Source of the DNA: Anabaena sphaerica FACHB-251
GTDB taxonomy: Bacteria > Cyanobacteriota > Cyanobacteriia > Cyanobacteriales > Nostocaceae
NCBI RefSeq assembly: GCF_014696825.1
Contig: NZ_JACJQU010000018.1
Location: 1-64,000, forward strand
Direction: 5' to 3'
DNA: 64,000 nt
A program made the translations under genes and the position numbers. Below the pieces are notes generated by a model, which worked only from the letters and a program-made list of their open reading frames with translations, did not search any database and was not told the origin of the DNA. Below, one piece after another: positions 26,643 through 35,657 of this stretch. Positions within the stretch are counted from its first letter, which is position 1. Every line of letters starts with the position of its first letter.

Positions 26643-27107
26643 ATGGCAACTGCAATAGTGATTGGTTACGGTAATGAATTACGAGGTGATGATGCCATTG
26701 GACAACAAGTAGCAAAAGCTATAAAATATTGGTGTTTATCATCTGTGCAATCACTTGCAGTTCACCAACTAACACCAGAATTAGCTGAACCTTTGGCAAA
26801 TGCTAAGTTAGCAATTTTTGTGGATGCCTGTATTAATTCTCAATCTAATGAGGTACAGGTGCAATCATTATCACCGTCTGAGTCGAAGACTGTCAATGCC
26901 CATATTGGTGATCCGCGATCTCTACTTGCTCTTTCTGAATTTCTCTATGGTCATTCTCCCCCAGCGTGGTTAGTCACAGTCCCAGGAGTGAATTTTGATC
27001 TGAGCGATCGCATTTCACCAATAGCAGAAAAAGGCATTGCGATCGCCTTAGTCAAAATTATCCAAATTCTTAATCAAAGTAACAATTTATGGATGGACTT
27101 GGAATGA
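26643..27107 (+). CDS. Hydrogenase maturation endopeptidase (HoxW/HupW-type)
   Basis: A 154-residue member of the HybD/HoxW peptidase family. These enzymes cut the C-terminal extension of a [NiFe]-hydrogenase large subunit after nickel insertion. The family landmarks are present: IGYGNELRGDDAIG near the N-terminus (metal ligand probably Asp17), AIFVDAC (Asp61) and AHIGDP (His87). The sequence alone does not tell whether it serves the uptake or bidirectional hydrogenase, and no hydrogenase genes are in the window. It lies in an operon-like row with a 46-aa gene upstream and an ADP-forming acyl-CoA synthetase 55 bases downstream, which suggests a fermentative context. Confidence 0.85.
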   Translation: MATAIVIGYGNELRGDDAIGQQVAKAIKYWCLSSVQSLAVHQLTPELAEPLANAKLAIFVDACINSQSNEVQVQSLSPSESKTVNAHIGDPRSLLALSEFLYGHSPPAWLVTVPGVNFDLSDRISPIAEKGIAIALVKIIQILNQSNNLWMDLE

Positions 27108-27162
27108 ATAACAGGGAATAGGGAATAGGAACAACTAACTGATAACTGATCAAGGAGTAGTT

Positions 27163-29931
27163 ATGTCAGCATCTATCAAACCGACCACCGACAAAGCTTA
27201 TGATATCTTACAAATAGAGAGAATAAACCCCTTAGATGCAATTTTTGCCCCTAAAACGGTTGCTGTCATTGGTGCAAGTGAAAAACCTGGAAGTGTGGGG
27301 AGAACTTTACTCTGGAATTTAATTACAAACCCCTTTAATGGGACAGTTTTTCCCATCAATCCTAAGCGTAATAGTGTATTAGGAATTAAAGCCTATTCTA
27401 CCATTTTTGATGTTCCTGAAAAAATAGATTTAGCGGTAATTGCTACTCCTGCGCCTACAGTACCACAAATTATTACTGATTGCGTAAAAGCTGGAATTAA
27501 AGGCGCAATAATTATTTCCGCAGGTTTTAAAGAAGCAGGTGAAAAAGGCATTGCTTTAGAAAAAGAAATTCTCGAAATAGCACATCGAGGAAAAATTAGA
27601 ATAATTGGACCCAACTGTTTAGGAGTTATGAGTCCAATTTCCGGTTTAAATGCCACCTTTGCCAGCAAAATGGCACAGCCAGGAAACGTAGGTTTCCTCA
27701 GTCAAAGTGGGGCATTATGTACATCAATTCTCGATTGGAGTTTACAGGAAAATGTTGGTTTTAGTGCCTTCGTTTCCATCGGTTCAATGTTAGATATTGG
27801 TTGGGGAGATTTAATTTATTATTTGGGAGATGACCCCAATACAAAAAGTATTGTAATTTATATGGAATCTATCGGTGATGCGCGTTCTTTTCTGTCCGCA
27901 GCGCGAGAAGTAGCATTAACAAAACCAATAATTGTCATTAAAGCCGGTCGGACAGCAGCAGCAGCAAAAGCGGCCGCTTCCCACACAGGATCATTAGCAG
28001 GAAGTGACGCTGTTTTAGATGCAGCTTTTCGGCGTTGTGGAGTATTAAGAGTTAATAGTATTTCTGATTTATTTGATATGTCAGAAGTATTAGCCAAACA
28101 ACCTCGTCCTAAAGGTCCAAGATTAACAATTTTAACTAATGCTGGAGGTCCAGGAGTATTAGCCACAGATACATTAATAGAAAGTAAGGGAGAATTAGCA
28201 CCAATTTCGGAAGAAGTTATTAATTCTTTGAATGAAATTTTACCTCCACAATGGAGTCATAATAACCCGATTGATATTTTAGGAGATGCAGATCCCCAAC
28301 GTTATACAAAAGCCTTAGAAATTGCTGCTAAAGACCCTAAGAGTGATGGCTTGTTAGTAATTTTAACACCCCAAGCTATGACCGATCCGACAAAAATTGC
28401 GGAAGGATTAGAACCCTACTCGCAAATGCCAAATAAACCAATTTTAGCAAGTTGGATGGGTGGGGAAGATGTGGCACAAGGGCAACAAATTCTTAACCGT
28501 CAAGGTATTCCTACTTATGCTTATCCCGATACAGCAGCGCGGATATTTAGTTATATGTGGCGGTATAGTTATAACTTACGGGGTATTTATGAAACTCCGG
28601 TATTACCTGCCCTAGAATGTGATAGTAATTCCCGTGATTGTGCATTAGTTGAAACCATTATTAACGATGCTAGAAAAGCAGGAAGAACGATTTTAACAGA
28701 GTTTGAATCTAAGGAAATTTTAGCCGCCTATGGTATTCCTGTGGTTGCGGGAAGCATTGCCAAAAGTGCCGAGGAAGCGGTGGAATGTGCCGAAAAACTC
28801 GGTTATCCAGTGGTTTTAAAACTGTATTCCCAAACAATTACCCATAAAACAGATGTGGGTGGTGTGCAGTTAAATTTGCGAAATGCCGAAGCTGTGAAAA
28901 AAGCCTATCATTTAATTGAAACTTCGGTATTAGAAAAAGCTAAACCAGAAGATTTTTTAGGCGTAACCGTGCAGCAAATGGTAAAAACTAGCGGTTACGA
29001 ATTGATTATTGGCAGTAGTTTAGATCCGCAATTTGGACCAGTATTATTATTTGGTGCTGGGGGACAATTGGTGGAAGTTTTTCAAGATAGTTCCATTGCT
29101 TTACCTCCCTTAAATACTACCCTAGCCAGACGGATGATGGAACAAACAAAAATCTACAAAGCCTTAAAAGGTGTGCGGGGTAGAGAAAGTATAAATATGG
29201 AAGCATTGGAGGAATTGCTAGTAGTATTTAGTCATTTGGTAGTAGAACAACCTTTGATTAAAGAAATAGACATTAATCCTTTATTAGCTATTCCTCCCAG
29301 TCCTGATCATCCTGGTGGTTTAATAGCATTAGATGGGAGAATAGTTTTACATTCTGCGGATGTAGAAGAACAGCAATTACCAAAATTAGCCATTCGTCCC
29401 TATCCTCATCAATATGTTAGCAATTGGAATCTGAAAAATAATACACCAATTACTATCCGTCCTATCCGCCCTGAAGATGAACCATTAATAGTTAAATTCC
29501 ACAAAACATTATCTGAAGAAAGTGTGTATTTACGCTACTTTCACTTAGTGAAATTAAGTCAAAGAATTGCCCATGAACGACTCACCAGAATTTGTTTTAT
29601 TGACTATGATCGAGAAATGGCATTAGTCGCAGAACATGAAAACCCAGAAACCAAAGAAACGGAAATTTTAGCAGTAGGAAGATTGAGTAAATTACATGGG
29701 AATAATGCTGCGGAATTTGCTATGCTAGTGAGCGATCACTTTCAGTGTCAAGGCTTAGGAACAGAACTACTCAAGCGATTAATAGAAGTAGGTAAAAACG
29801 AGAAAATCTGCTGTATCTCTGCTGATATTTTGGCAGATAATTTAGGGATGCAGCGAGTGTGTGAAAAACTCGGTTTCAAAATTTTACGTACTAATGATGC
29901 AACGGTGTTAAAAGCGGAAATTGATTTGTAG
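27163..29931 (+). CDS. ADP-forming acyl-CoA (acetate-CoA) ligase with C-terminal GNAT domain
   Basis: A 922-residue multidomain enzyme. Order: CoA-binding Rossmann domain (about 20-150, [20 protein letters not shown]), succinyl-CoA-ligase-like domains (about 160-480, with the phospho-His candidate in [13 protein letters not shown]), ATP-grasp domain (about 500-710, [19 protein letters not shown]) and a GNAT acetyltransferase domain (about 765-920, [17 protein letters not shown] ... [14 protein letters not shown]). The first part should interconvert acetyl-CoA, ADP and Pi with acetate and ATP; the Pat-like GNAT part may acetylate proteins. It suits substrate-level ATP formation in dark or anoxic conditions. 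It follows the endopeptidase gene by 55 bases, with a short GGGAATA repeat in the gap. Confidence 0.9.
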   Translation: MSASIKPTTDKAYDILQIERINPLDAIFAPKTVAVIGASEKPGSVGRTLLWNLITNPFNGTVFPINPKRNSVLGIKAYSTIFDVPEKIDLAVIATPAPTVPQIITDCVKAGIKGAIIISAGFKEAGEKGIALEKEILEIAHRGKIRIIGPNCLGVMSPISGLNATFASKMAQPGNVGFLSQSGALCTSILDWSLQENVGFSAFVSIGSMLDIGWGDLIYYLGDDPNTKSIVIYMESIGDARSFLSAAREVALTKPIIVIKAGRTAAAAKAAASHTGSLAGSDAVLDAAFRRCGVLRVNSISDLFDMSEVLAKQPRPKGPRLTILTNAGGPGVLATDTLIESKGELAPISEEVINSLNEILPPQWSHNNPIDILGDADPQRYTKALEIAAKDPKSDGLLVILTPQAMTDPTKIAEGLEPYSQMPNKPILASWMGGEDVAQGQQILNRQGIPTYAYPDTAARIFSYMWRYSYNLRGIYETPVLPALECDSNSRDCALVETIINDARKAGRTILTEFESKEILAAYGIPVVAGSIAKSAEEAVECAEKLGYPVVLKLYSQTITHKTDVGGVQLNLRNAEAVKKAYHLIETSVLEKAKPEDFLGVTVQQMVKTSGYELIIGSSLDPQFGPVLLFGAGGQLVEVFQDSSIALPPLNTTLARRMMEQTKIYKALKGVRGRESINMEALEELLVVFSHLVVEQPLIKEIDINPLLAIPPSPDHPGGLIALDGRIVLHSADVEEQQLPKLAIRPYPHQYVSNWNLKNNTPITIRPIRPEDEPLIVKFHKTLSEESVYLRYFHLVKLSQRIAHERLTRICFIDYDREMALVAEHENPETKETEILAVGRLSKLHGNNAAEFAMLVSDHFQCQGLGTELLKRLIEVGKNEKICCISADILADNLGMQRVCEKLGFKILRTNDATVLKAEIDL

Positions 29932-29935
29932 GATT

Positions 29936-30010
29936 AGATCCCCCCTTCCCCCTCTTAACAAGGGGGGATAAATTTCAAAGTCCCCTAGAAGGGGGGATTT
30001 AGGGGGATCT
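29936..30010. repeat. AGATCCCCCCTT palindromic repeat (family H)
   Basis: AGATCCCCCCTTCCCCCT ... AGGGGGATCT with inner GGGGGGA arms. It starts just after the stop of the acyl-CoA synthetase gene and may end its transcript. Confidence 0.75.
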
Positions 30011-30110
30011 GCAAGTTTAATTTAAAATATAAGATCTAAACTTATGGAAATGTAAATACTTGACTATGACTCAGATTGTTTTATAAGATTTAGATTCCAT
30101 AATTATCGAG

Positions 30111-30329
30111 ATGCTAAAAACTCGCGCTCAAAAGCATGGTAATTATTTACAGGCAGAAATTAAGGCAATTCTACAGCAAATAACTAAAGCAGAGAACAAA
30201 AAAATACGCCTCTCTGAAAAACGGATAGCAGCATTTAAAGAATGGATAGAAAGCCATAAAAATATTAATTTTCTAACTCTTTCTGATGAAGCAATCAGCC
30301 GCGAAAGTATTTATGATGACAGAGGTTAA
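30111..30329 (+). CDS. Putative antitoxin of a VapBC-type pair
   Basis: A 72-residue, highly charged, helical protein (MLKTRAQKHGNYLQAEIKAIL... LSDEAISRESIYDDRG). The C-terminal LSDEAISRESIYDDRG resembles the tails of small antitoxins that precede PIN-domain toxins in cyanobacteria. Directly after its stop, with no gap, is ATG plus the first nine codons of a VapC-like protein (MAHLIDTNV) ended by TAA. This looks like an antitoxin left after loss of its toxin. The family call is from pattern memory and is moderate. Confidence 0.6.
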   Translation: MLKTRAQKHGNYLQAEIKAILQQITKAENKKIRLSEKRIAAFKEWIESHKNINFLTLSDEAISRESIYDDRG

Positions 30330-30359
30330 ATGGCTCATCTTATAGACACAAATGTTTAA
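30330..30359 (+). pseudogene. Remnant of a VapC (PIN) toxin gene
   Basis: MAHLIDTNV then TAA. The IDTNV motif is the conserved first strand with the catalytic Asp of VapC toxins (usually LIDTNVLL...). The remaining 120 or so codons are missing; no PIN-like sequence was seen in any frame downstream to 30440. Confidence 0.55.
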
Positions 30360-30440
30360 TTATATTGACTTATTTAATGTTGGATTTCCTAATGTCAACC
30401 CAACCTACAAAAATGTTAATTAAATTTTGATTCTCATTCC

Positions 30441-30896
30441 TTAATTGAAGGGTATGGAAATATTTGTTTGTGACTGATTTTGTCTACTTAATGGAGATCT
30501 CATCCACTGATAACCTACAAAAATCAACAATAAACCGATCAAAAATAAAAGTACCATTAAAACGATTTGATACCAGATAACTTGCGGTAAAAGTAAGTCT
30601 AAAACTAAGTGCATTAAATTCATAATGCCATAAAAAACAGTTAAGCCAAAATGTATGACTCGATAGCGTTTATTTTCAGTGAAAGCAGTACCAATCATTG
30701 CTAACATTGGCAACATAAAAAAGCCCAACATCAGCCAAAAAATCCCCGAAAGTTGATTGAGTGATGTAGCTGGTTGCGATTCAACCACATTTAAACCGTG
30801 GAATAATGGCATTAAACCTAGTTGAGTATGAAACAGTGTACCTAATAAAAACACTGTCCACAAAGTAATAATTTTTTCTCTGTAATTAATTGCCAT
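30441..30896 (-). CDS. Hypothetical four-helix membrane protein
   Basis: A 151-residue integral membrane protein with about four hydrophobic helices (IITLWTVFLLGTLFHTQLGL; IFWLMLGFFMLPMLAMIG; VIHFGLTVFYGIMNLMHLVLDLLL; IVLMVLLFLIGLLLIFVGYQWM) and a polar tail. I do not recognise a named family. It starts 16 bases after the adenosine-specific kinase gene and is transcribed in the same direction, so the two form an operon. A signal or transport role for nucleoside metabolism would be pure guesswork. Confidence 0.75.
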   Translation of the reverse strand: MAINYREKIITLWTVFLLGTLFHTQLGLMPLFHGLNVVESQPATSLNQLSGIFWLMLGFFMLPMLAMIGTAFTENKRYRVIHFGLTVFYGIMNLMHLVLDLLLPQVIWYQIVLMVLLFLIGLLLIFVGYQWMRSPLSRQNQSQTNISIPFN

Positions 30897-30912
30897 CTTT
30901 ATTTCACCATAG

Positions 30913-31395
30913 CTACATTTTATAACCTATATGGCGGAGTAAATCTTGACGTGCTTTTATATCTTCATTTCCTTCCACACCCTTGGGTGAAAATCCATCA
31001 ATAACACCGAGAATACCCCGACCTTCTTCAGTTTCTGCTAAAATTACTTGCACAGGATTAGCGGTAGCACAATAAATATTACAAACTTCTGGACATTGCT
31101 TAATGGCATTGAGAAAGTTAATAGGATAAGCATCTTTTAATACAATTATAAAACTGTGTCCTGCGGCAATAGCTTGAGCATTTTTAATAGCTACTTCTTG
31201 CAAAATAGCGTCATTTCCAGTTATTCTAATTAAACAAGCAGTTGATGCTTCACAGAAAGCAATACCAAACTTTACCTGTGAGGATATCCCCACCATTATT
31301 TCATATAAATCTTCTACGGTTTTGATAAAGTGGGTTTGTCCTAAAATTAGGTTACAATCTACAGGAATTTCTAAACTAACAGCTTTGAGTTCCAT
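30913..31395 (-). CDS. Adenosine-specific kinase family protein (PF04008-like)
   Basis: A 160-residue compact protein matching the archaeal/bacterial adenosine-specific kinase family in length and motifs: FIKTVEDLYEIM, KFGIAFCEAS, AAGHSFIIVLKDAYPINFLNAIK, CNIYCATANPVQVI and GRGILGVIDGFSPKGVE near the C-terminus. The family was named from structural work on an archaeal member; the reaction in cyanobacteria is not established. It is the first gene of a two-gene unit with the membrane protein at 30441-30896. It is divergent from the fibrillin-family gene with 83 bases between the starts, so they share a promoter region. Confidence 0.82.
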   Translation of the reverse strand: MELKAVSLEIPVDCNLILGQTHFIKTVEDLYEIMVGISSQVKFGIAFCEASTACLIRITGNDAILQEVAIKNAQAIAAGHSFIIVLKDAYPINFLNAIKQCPEVCNIYCATANPVQVILAETEEGRGILGVIDGFSPKGVEGNEDIKARQDLLRHIGYKM

Positions 31396-31478
31396 ATTGT
31401 TTAGACAAAAATAAAATTGTATTCGGTACAGTTTTGTTTTACACTTTTATAAATTAATCCTACAAATATCTTTGGTTT

Positions 31479-32120
31479 ATGAATTGTCAAACATTGAAAG
31501 ATAAGTTACAAGTATTGCTTAAACAAATTCAAACCCAGGATGATGGTTCTCCTACCACTAATTTAAAGCTGGAAACATCTAAAGTAGCGGAAATAGAAGA
31601 GTTGACCGCTGAATTAGAAAGTCTTAATCCCAATCCTCAACCACTCCTCCATGCTACTACTTTATTAAATGGAGCTTGGCAGCTACAATACTCTACAGCT
31701 AGAGAAATTCGTTTTTTAGATTCCCTGCCATTAGGCTTGGAAGTGGGTAAAGTCTATCAAGTAATTAATGTTGTAGATAAACTATTTTTTAATCTAGCTC
31801 AGGTAAAACATCCTTTGAAAATAATTTCAGGATATGTGAAAGTAACAGCTAGTTTTGAACCTGCTATAGATACATCAAGTTTACCAGACAAGTGTATCAA
31901 TGTATATTTTGATAAACGTTATTTAGCTATTGATAAAATTGTAGGTGTTAACACTCCTCAACTAAATCCATTTAAAGTTATAGCTGCTAATGCTCCTAAA
32001 GGTAGAGTTGCAACTCTTGATATTACTTACCTAGATGAAACATTCAGGATTGGACGTGGAGGAGATGGAAGTTTATTTATTCTCAATAAAGCTGATGATT
32101 TACCTAATTTGAATTTTTGA
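31479..32120 (+). CDS. PAP/fibrillin (plastid-lipid-associated) family protein
   Basis: A 213-residue protein. A helical N-terminus (LKDKLQVLLKQIQTQDDG) precedes the PAP/fibrillin beta-barrel, with the hallmark LLNGAWQLQYSTAREIRFLDSLPLGLEVGKVYQVINV and a closing DITYLDETFRIGRGGDGSLFIL. Fibrillins bind lipids and lipophilic compounds in thylakoids and plastoglobule-like bodies and are linked to photoprotection. It is transcribed alone, divergent from the adenosine-specific kinase gene. Confidence 0.88.
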   Translation: MNCQTLKDKLQVLLKQIQTQDDGSPTTNLKLETSKVAEIEELTAELESLNPNPQPLLHATTLLNGAWQLQYSTAREIRFLDSLPLGLEVGKVYQVINVVDKLFFNLAQVKHPLKIISGYVKVTASFEPAIDTSSLPDKCINVYFDKRYLAIDKIVGVNTPQLNPFKVIAANAPKGRVATLDITYLDETFRIGRGGDGSLFILNKADDLPNLNF

Positions 32121-32178
32121 TTGATAAAGTTAATAATGCTTATTTTTCTAATCAAATAACATTTTTATCGCAGGTAAG

Positions 32179-32561
32179 ATGAACACTGGAAGTAAGGGAA
32201 TGTTCAATAAAATACGTGGTAGTTTATTTGTAGGAATAGGCTATATGTTATCACCTCAGTCGTGATGGAATGATGTATTTTTTAATTTGCCCATTGCATT
32301 GTTATTTGGTTATCTGGTAAGTTGGGCAAAACCAGATTGGCTTTTACCGTTTACAGTTATTGGCTATTAGCTCTCAAATATGTTGGATATTGTGAGGATG
32401 CAAATGGGATCTATGGATATGTTTTTCAGCAAGAACAGCGTAATCTTAAACGAGATTTGCTTTTGGGTTTGGGTGGTTATACTATTTATACAGTTGTGCT
32501 GGTCTTGTTAATATATTTCCATATTCTAGAAGTACCTGCTTTTTTAACAGATTTGCGATAA
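32179..32561 (+). pseudogene. Decayed small membrane protein gene
   Basis: From ATG 32179 the frame reads MNTGSKGMFNKIRGSLFVGI ... SPQS and meets an internal TGA at 32263. The same frame goes on with protein-like sequence (WNDVFFNLPIALLFGYLVSWAKPDWLLPFTVIGY) to a TAG near 32368, and the rest (LGLGGYTIYTVVLVLLIYFHILEVPAFLTDLR) lies in another frame. So one nonsense mutation and one frameshift break a roughly 125-residue protein with two membrane helices. A GCAGGTAAG ribosome-site-like stretch precedes the start. The family is not recognised. Confidence 0.65.
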
Positions 32562-32567
32562 TAACTA

Positions 32568-32600
32568 TAGATCCCCGACTTATTAAAAAGTAGGGATCTA
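32568..32600. repeat. Short AGATCCCCGACTT hairpin (family G)
   Basis: TAGATCCCCGACTT / AAGTAGGGATCTA with a short AT loop, between the convergent pseudogene and the GH65 fusion gene. A likely bidirectional transcript end. Confidence 0.65.
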
Positions 32601-32614
32601 GAAAAAGTGAACTA

Positions 32615-35515
32615 TCAAATAGTTATAACAGCCCGTTTTTCTAAAGCAATATCCCTGAATTTCCCTTGTAATTTTCCCCAAGTCATGCCGTCTAAACAGG
32701 GTAAAACAATGTGAGCATTTCCTACTCTCTCTGGTGGACCCATACCCACTGCCCACATACCTGCGGCTAAAGCTGCATCAATACCTGCGGCTGCATCTTC
32801 AAAAACTACACATTGCTGGGGTGGAAGTCCTAACTGCTGGGCTGCAAATAAAAATAAATCCGGTGCTGGTTTGGGCTTCTGCACACTATAACCATCAGCG
32901 ATCGCATCCAATTTATCACTAATCCCCAACTTTTCAACTACTACACGAGCATTTTTACTCGCTGAACCAAGAGCTATTTTCAACCCAGCTTGACGCAAAT
33001 TATCCAATAAAGAAACCGCACCTGGTAACAAATTATCAGGGGTGATGTTTTGAATCAATTCCACATAATAATCGTTTTTGCGTTCCATCATCTCCTGTAT
33101 CTGTGTATCAGAATATCGCCTATCGCCAATCATTAACATCAGCGAAGCGCGGCGAGAAATTCCCCGCAATGCCTCATTAGCTTGCCGGTTAAAAGGTAGA
33201 CCTTCCTCATCGGCTAACTTCTGCCACGCTTGATAATGATATTCTGCTGTATCTGTTAACACACCATCTAAATCAAAAATTGCACCCCGAATGTTGGGGA
33301 GGTGGGGAGGTGGGGAGGTGGAACGTAAATCAAAATCATGCCATTTTCCACGCCAGTATAATTTAAACTTCAGGCGTGTCCAACCTGGAGGTAAATGGGG
33401 ATTAGCTGCGGGCTGATGATCTGTAAATTGAATACCTCCGAAACCGAAAACTACAGCTTGCCAAATGCCTCCAGCACTAGCGCCATGAATACCTTCATTG
33501 CTATTTCCCCGGATATCTTCCAAATCCACCATAGCCGCTTGCATGAAGCGTTCATAAGCTTCCTGAGTTTTACCTAAATCTGCGGCTAAAATCGCGTGAA
33601 TAGCTGGTCCAAGGGAAGAACCATAGGTGATATCTGTGCGGGGTGCGTAGTAGTCCCAATTTACCTCTAATATTTTCTTGCTGTAGGGAAACTCCGCAGA
33701 TTCTCGCATGAGATAAAGTAGCATTAATACATCTGGCTGTTTGAGGACTTGGTGGTTGTTTGCTCCTTCAATACCTAAGATGGCTTGCATTGACTTTTGG
33801 CGCGGTTCGTAGTCTGCTAAGTTAATATCATCAAGTTGGAAAAATCCCTCACATTGCTCAAGTAAACCTGTTTCAGGATCGTAAGGAATCCAGATTTTGT
33901 TAATGATTTCTTGCCAATGGTTTCTGATTTCGTCAGTAAGTTGCAATTTTTTCTCTAGTTCCGTGGCTTTTTCTGGGAAACTACGACGTAACCAATCACC
34001 AACTATACAAGCTTTTTCTAAATGCCACTGCACTATGCGGTTAGTAAATGTATTGTTATGTACTAACTCGTGGTATTCATCTGCACCTATGACACTACGA
34101 ATCTCATAACGTTGAGTTTGAGGATTGAACTCAACTCGACTTGACCAAAAAATTGCGGTATCTAGAATTATCTCTGCACCATAATCTCTGAGCCATTCGT
34201 CGTCCCCAGTGACTCGCCAATAGTACCATGCAGCGTAAGGAATAACTGAGCTAATATGAATTTCGCGATCGCGACACCAAATACGTACATCTTCGCCATA
34301 AAAATCACTTGGTAGCGCCCACCGAGGCGTTACTTCATCACCTGTCACCGCACTTTCCCACGCATACATCGCCCCTTGATATCCATAATGTATCGCTTTC
34401 CGTCGCGCCCCATCTAAAGTATGATAACGATAAGTCAATAAATTCCGAGCCAGTGCGGGTTGAGTAAACGTAAAGAATGGCAGAATAAAAATTTCCGTAT
34501 CCCAAAAAATATGGCCGTGATAGCCAAACCCAGACAGGGTTTTTGCCGGAATACTCACCCTGTTATTATCGCGAGGAGCCGCAATTAGCAATTGAAACAG
34601 GTTGTAACGAACTGCAAAAGCAGCTTTGCTATCTCCTTCAATGACAATATCACTTTGTTGCCAAACCTCAGCCCACGCTTCTTGGTTCGCATCACGTAGG
34701 GTAATATAATCTGGCAGCTGGGCGATTTTTTCCTGTGCGGCTGAGACTGGTTCTACAACATCCTGCGAGGTAAAAACAGTGACAATTTTATCTATGGTGA
34801 CTGTCTGCCGTGGTTCTGAGAAAAAAGTGGCACTGATGCTAGGATAACCAGGAGCAGTATTCACTTGCATAGCCGCTTCAACTCCTGATATGGTCATTTT
34901 TGCAGCCATACCGATATCAATACGGGAGTAGCGGGTGCGACTGTGTAACCAAAACCCTTTGTCACTCTTCCCTTGATCTAGTCCTTCCCAGTGGTTGAAA
35001 CCTTTATTCTCTGGGTAGCCGTTAATACTACCTTGGATTTCGATTAATCCATGAAAATCTACTGTTGTTAACTGACAGCGTTGTCCTAATACATGATGAT
35101 CCGCTAAACTTGCGAAGCGTTCAAAGCTGATATCTATGGTTTTTCCCGTGGGACTACGCCAACGTAGAGAACGGCTAAGAACCCCTTGATGCAGGTCAAG
35201 CTCTCGGTTGTACTCTAATATTTTACCTTGATCCAAACGAAAGCGTTCCCCATCAATTATCACTACCAATGGTAGCCAGTCTGGACAGTTGGCTAATTCG
35301 GTATAGACTACGGGAACGTCATCATAAACACCGTGAATCAATGTAGCTGATAATGCACGGGGATAGCTTTCTTCAAAGGTTCCCCTTGTACCCAAGTAAC
35401 CGTTACCAATGGTGAAGATTGTTTCTCTAGCGTGTAATTGATTAGGTTGAAACTGGTTTTCAATTAATATCCAGTCTGTGTAGATAAAATCGTGTTTTGT
35501 TTCCATTTTTATCAT
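32615..35515 (-). CDS. GH65 disaccharide phosphorylase fused to beta-phosphoglucomutase
   Basis: A 966-residue bifunctional enzyme. Residues about 10-735 form a glycoside hydrolase family 65 phosphorylase (maltose/trehalose/kojibiose type), with the N-terminal beta-sandwich start GNGYLGTRGTFEE, the catalytic acid Glu480 in GADEYHE and a C-terminal lid (TLKFKLYWRGKW-like). A Pro-rich linker (STSPPPHLPN) joins a HAD-type beta-phosphoglucomutase (about 743-955, nucleophile Asp748 in IFDLDGVLTD). Together they would turn a glucose disaccharide plus phosphate into glucose 6-phosphate via beta-glucose 1-phosphate. The ATG at 35515 is used; a second ATG three codons later is equally possible. It follows sucrose synthase by 142 bases in the same direction. 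Confidence 0.9.
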   Translation of the reverse strand: MIKMETKHDFIYTDWILIENQFQPNQLHARETIFTIGNGYLGTRGTFEESYPRALSATLIHGVYDDVPVVYTELANCPDWLPLVVIIDGERFRLDQGKILEYNRELDLHQGVLSRSLRWRSPTGKTIDISFERFASLADHHVLGQRCQLTTVDFHGLIEIQGSINGYPENKGFNHWEGLDQGKSDKGFWLHSRTRYSRIDIGMAAKMTISGVEAAMQVNTAPGYPSISATFFSEPRQTVTIDKIVTVFTSQDVVEPVSAAQEKIAQLPDYITLRDANQEAWAEVWQQSDIVIEGDSKAAFAVRYNLFQLLIAAPRDNNRVSIPAKTLSGFGYHGHIFWDTEIFILPFFTFTQPALARNLLTYRYHTLDGARRKAIHYGYQGAMYAWESAVTGDEVTPRWALPSDFYGEDVRIWCRDREIHISSVIPYAAWYYWRVTGDDEWLRDYGAEIILDTAIFWSSRVEFNPQTQRYEIRSVIGADEYHELVHNNTFTNRIVQWHLEKACIVGDWLRRSFPEKATELEKKLQLTDEIRNHWQEIINKIWIPYDPETGLLEQCEGFFQLDDINLADYEPRQKSMQAILGIEGANNHQVLKQPDVLMLLYLMRESAEFPYSKKILEVNWDYYAPRTDITYGSSLGPAIHAILAADLGKTQEAYERFMQAAMVDLEDIRGNSNEGIHGASAGGIWQAVVFGFGGIQFTDHQPAANPHLPPGWTRLKFKLYWRGKWHDFDLRSTSPPPHLPNIRGAIFDLDGVLTDTAEYHYQAWQKLADEEGLPFNRQANEALRGISRRASLMLMIGDRRYSDTQIQEMMERKNDYYVELIQNITPDNLLPGAVSLLDNLRQAGLKIALGSASKNARVVVEKLGISDKLDAIADGYSVQKPKPAPDLFLFAAQQLGLPPQQCVVFEDAAAGIDAALAAGMWAVGMGPPERVGNAHIVLPCLDGMTWGKLQGKFRDIALEKRAVITI

Positions 35516-35657
35516 TCAATATTGTCTAGGGAAGATAGGAATTGGACTCATGGAGAAGAGGACACTTGCGTGGCCAGCTTTGCTGACTTGAGCAAAGTAT
35601 CTGTCGCGCAGAGGCGCAAAGAGAGAGGGAAGAGAAATATCGGTTTGTTATTTATTT

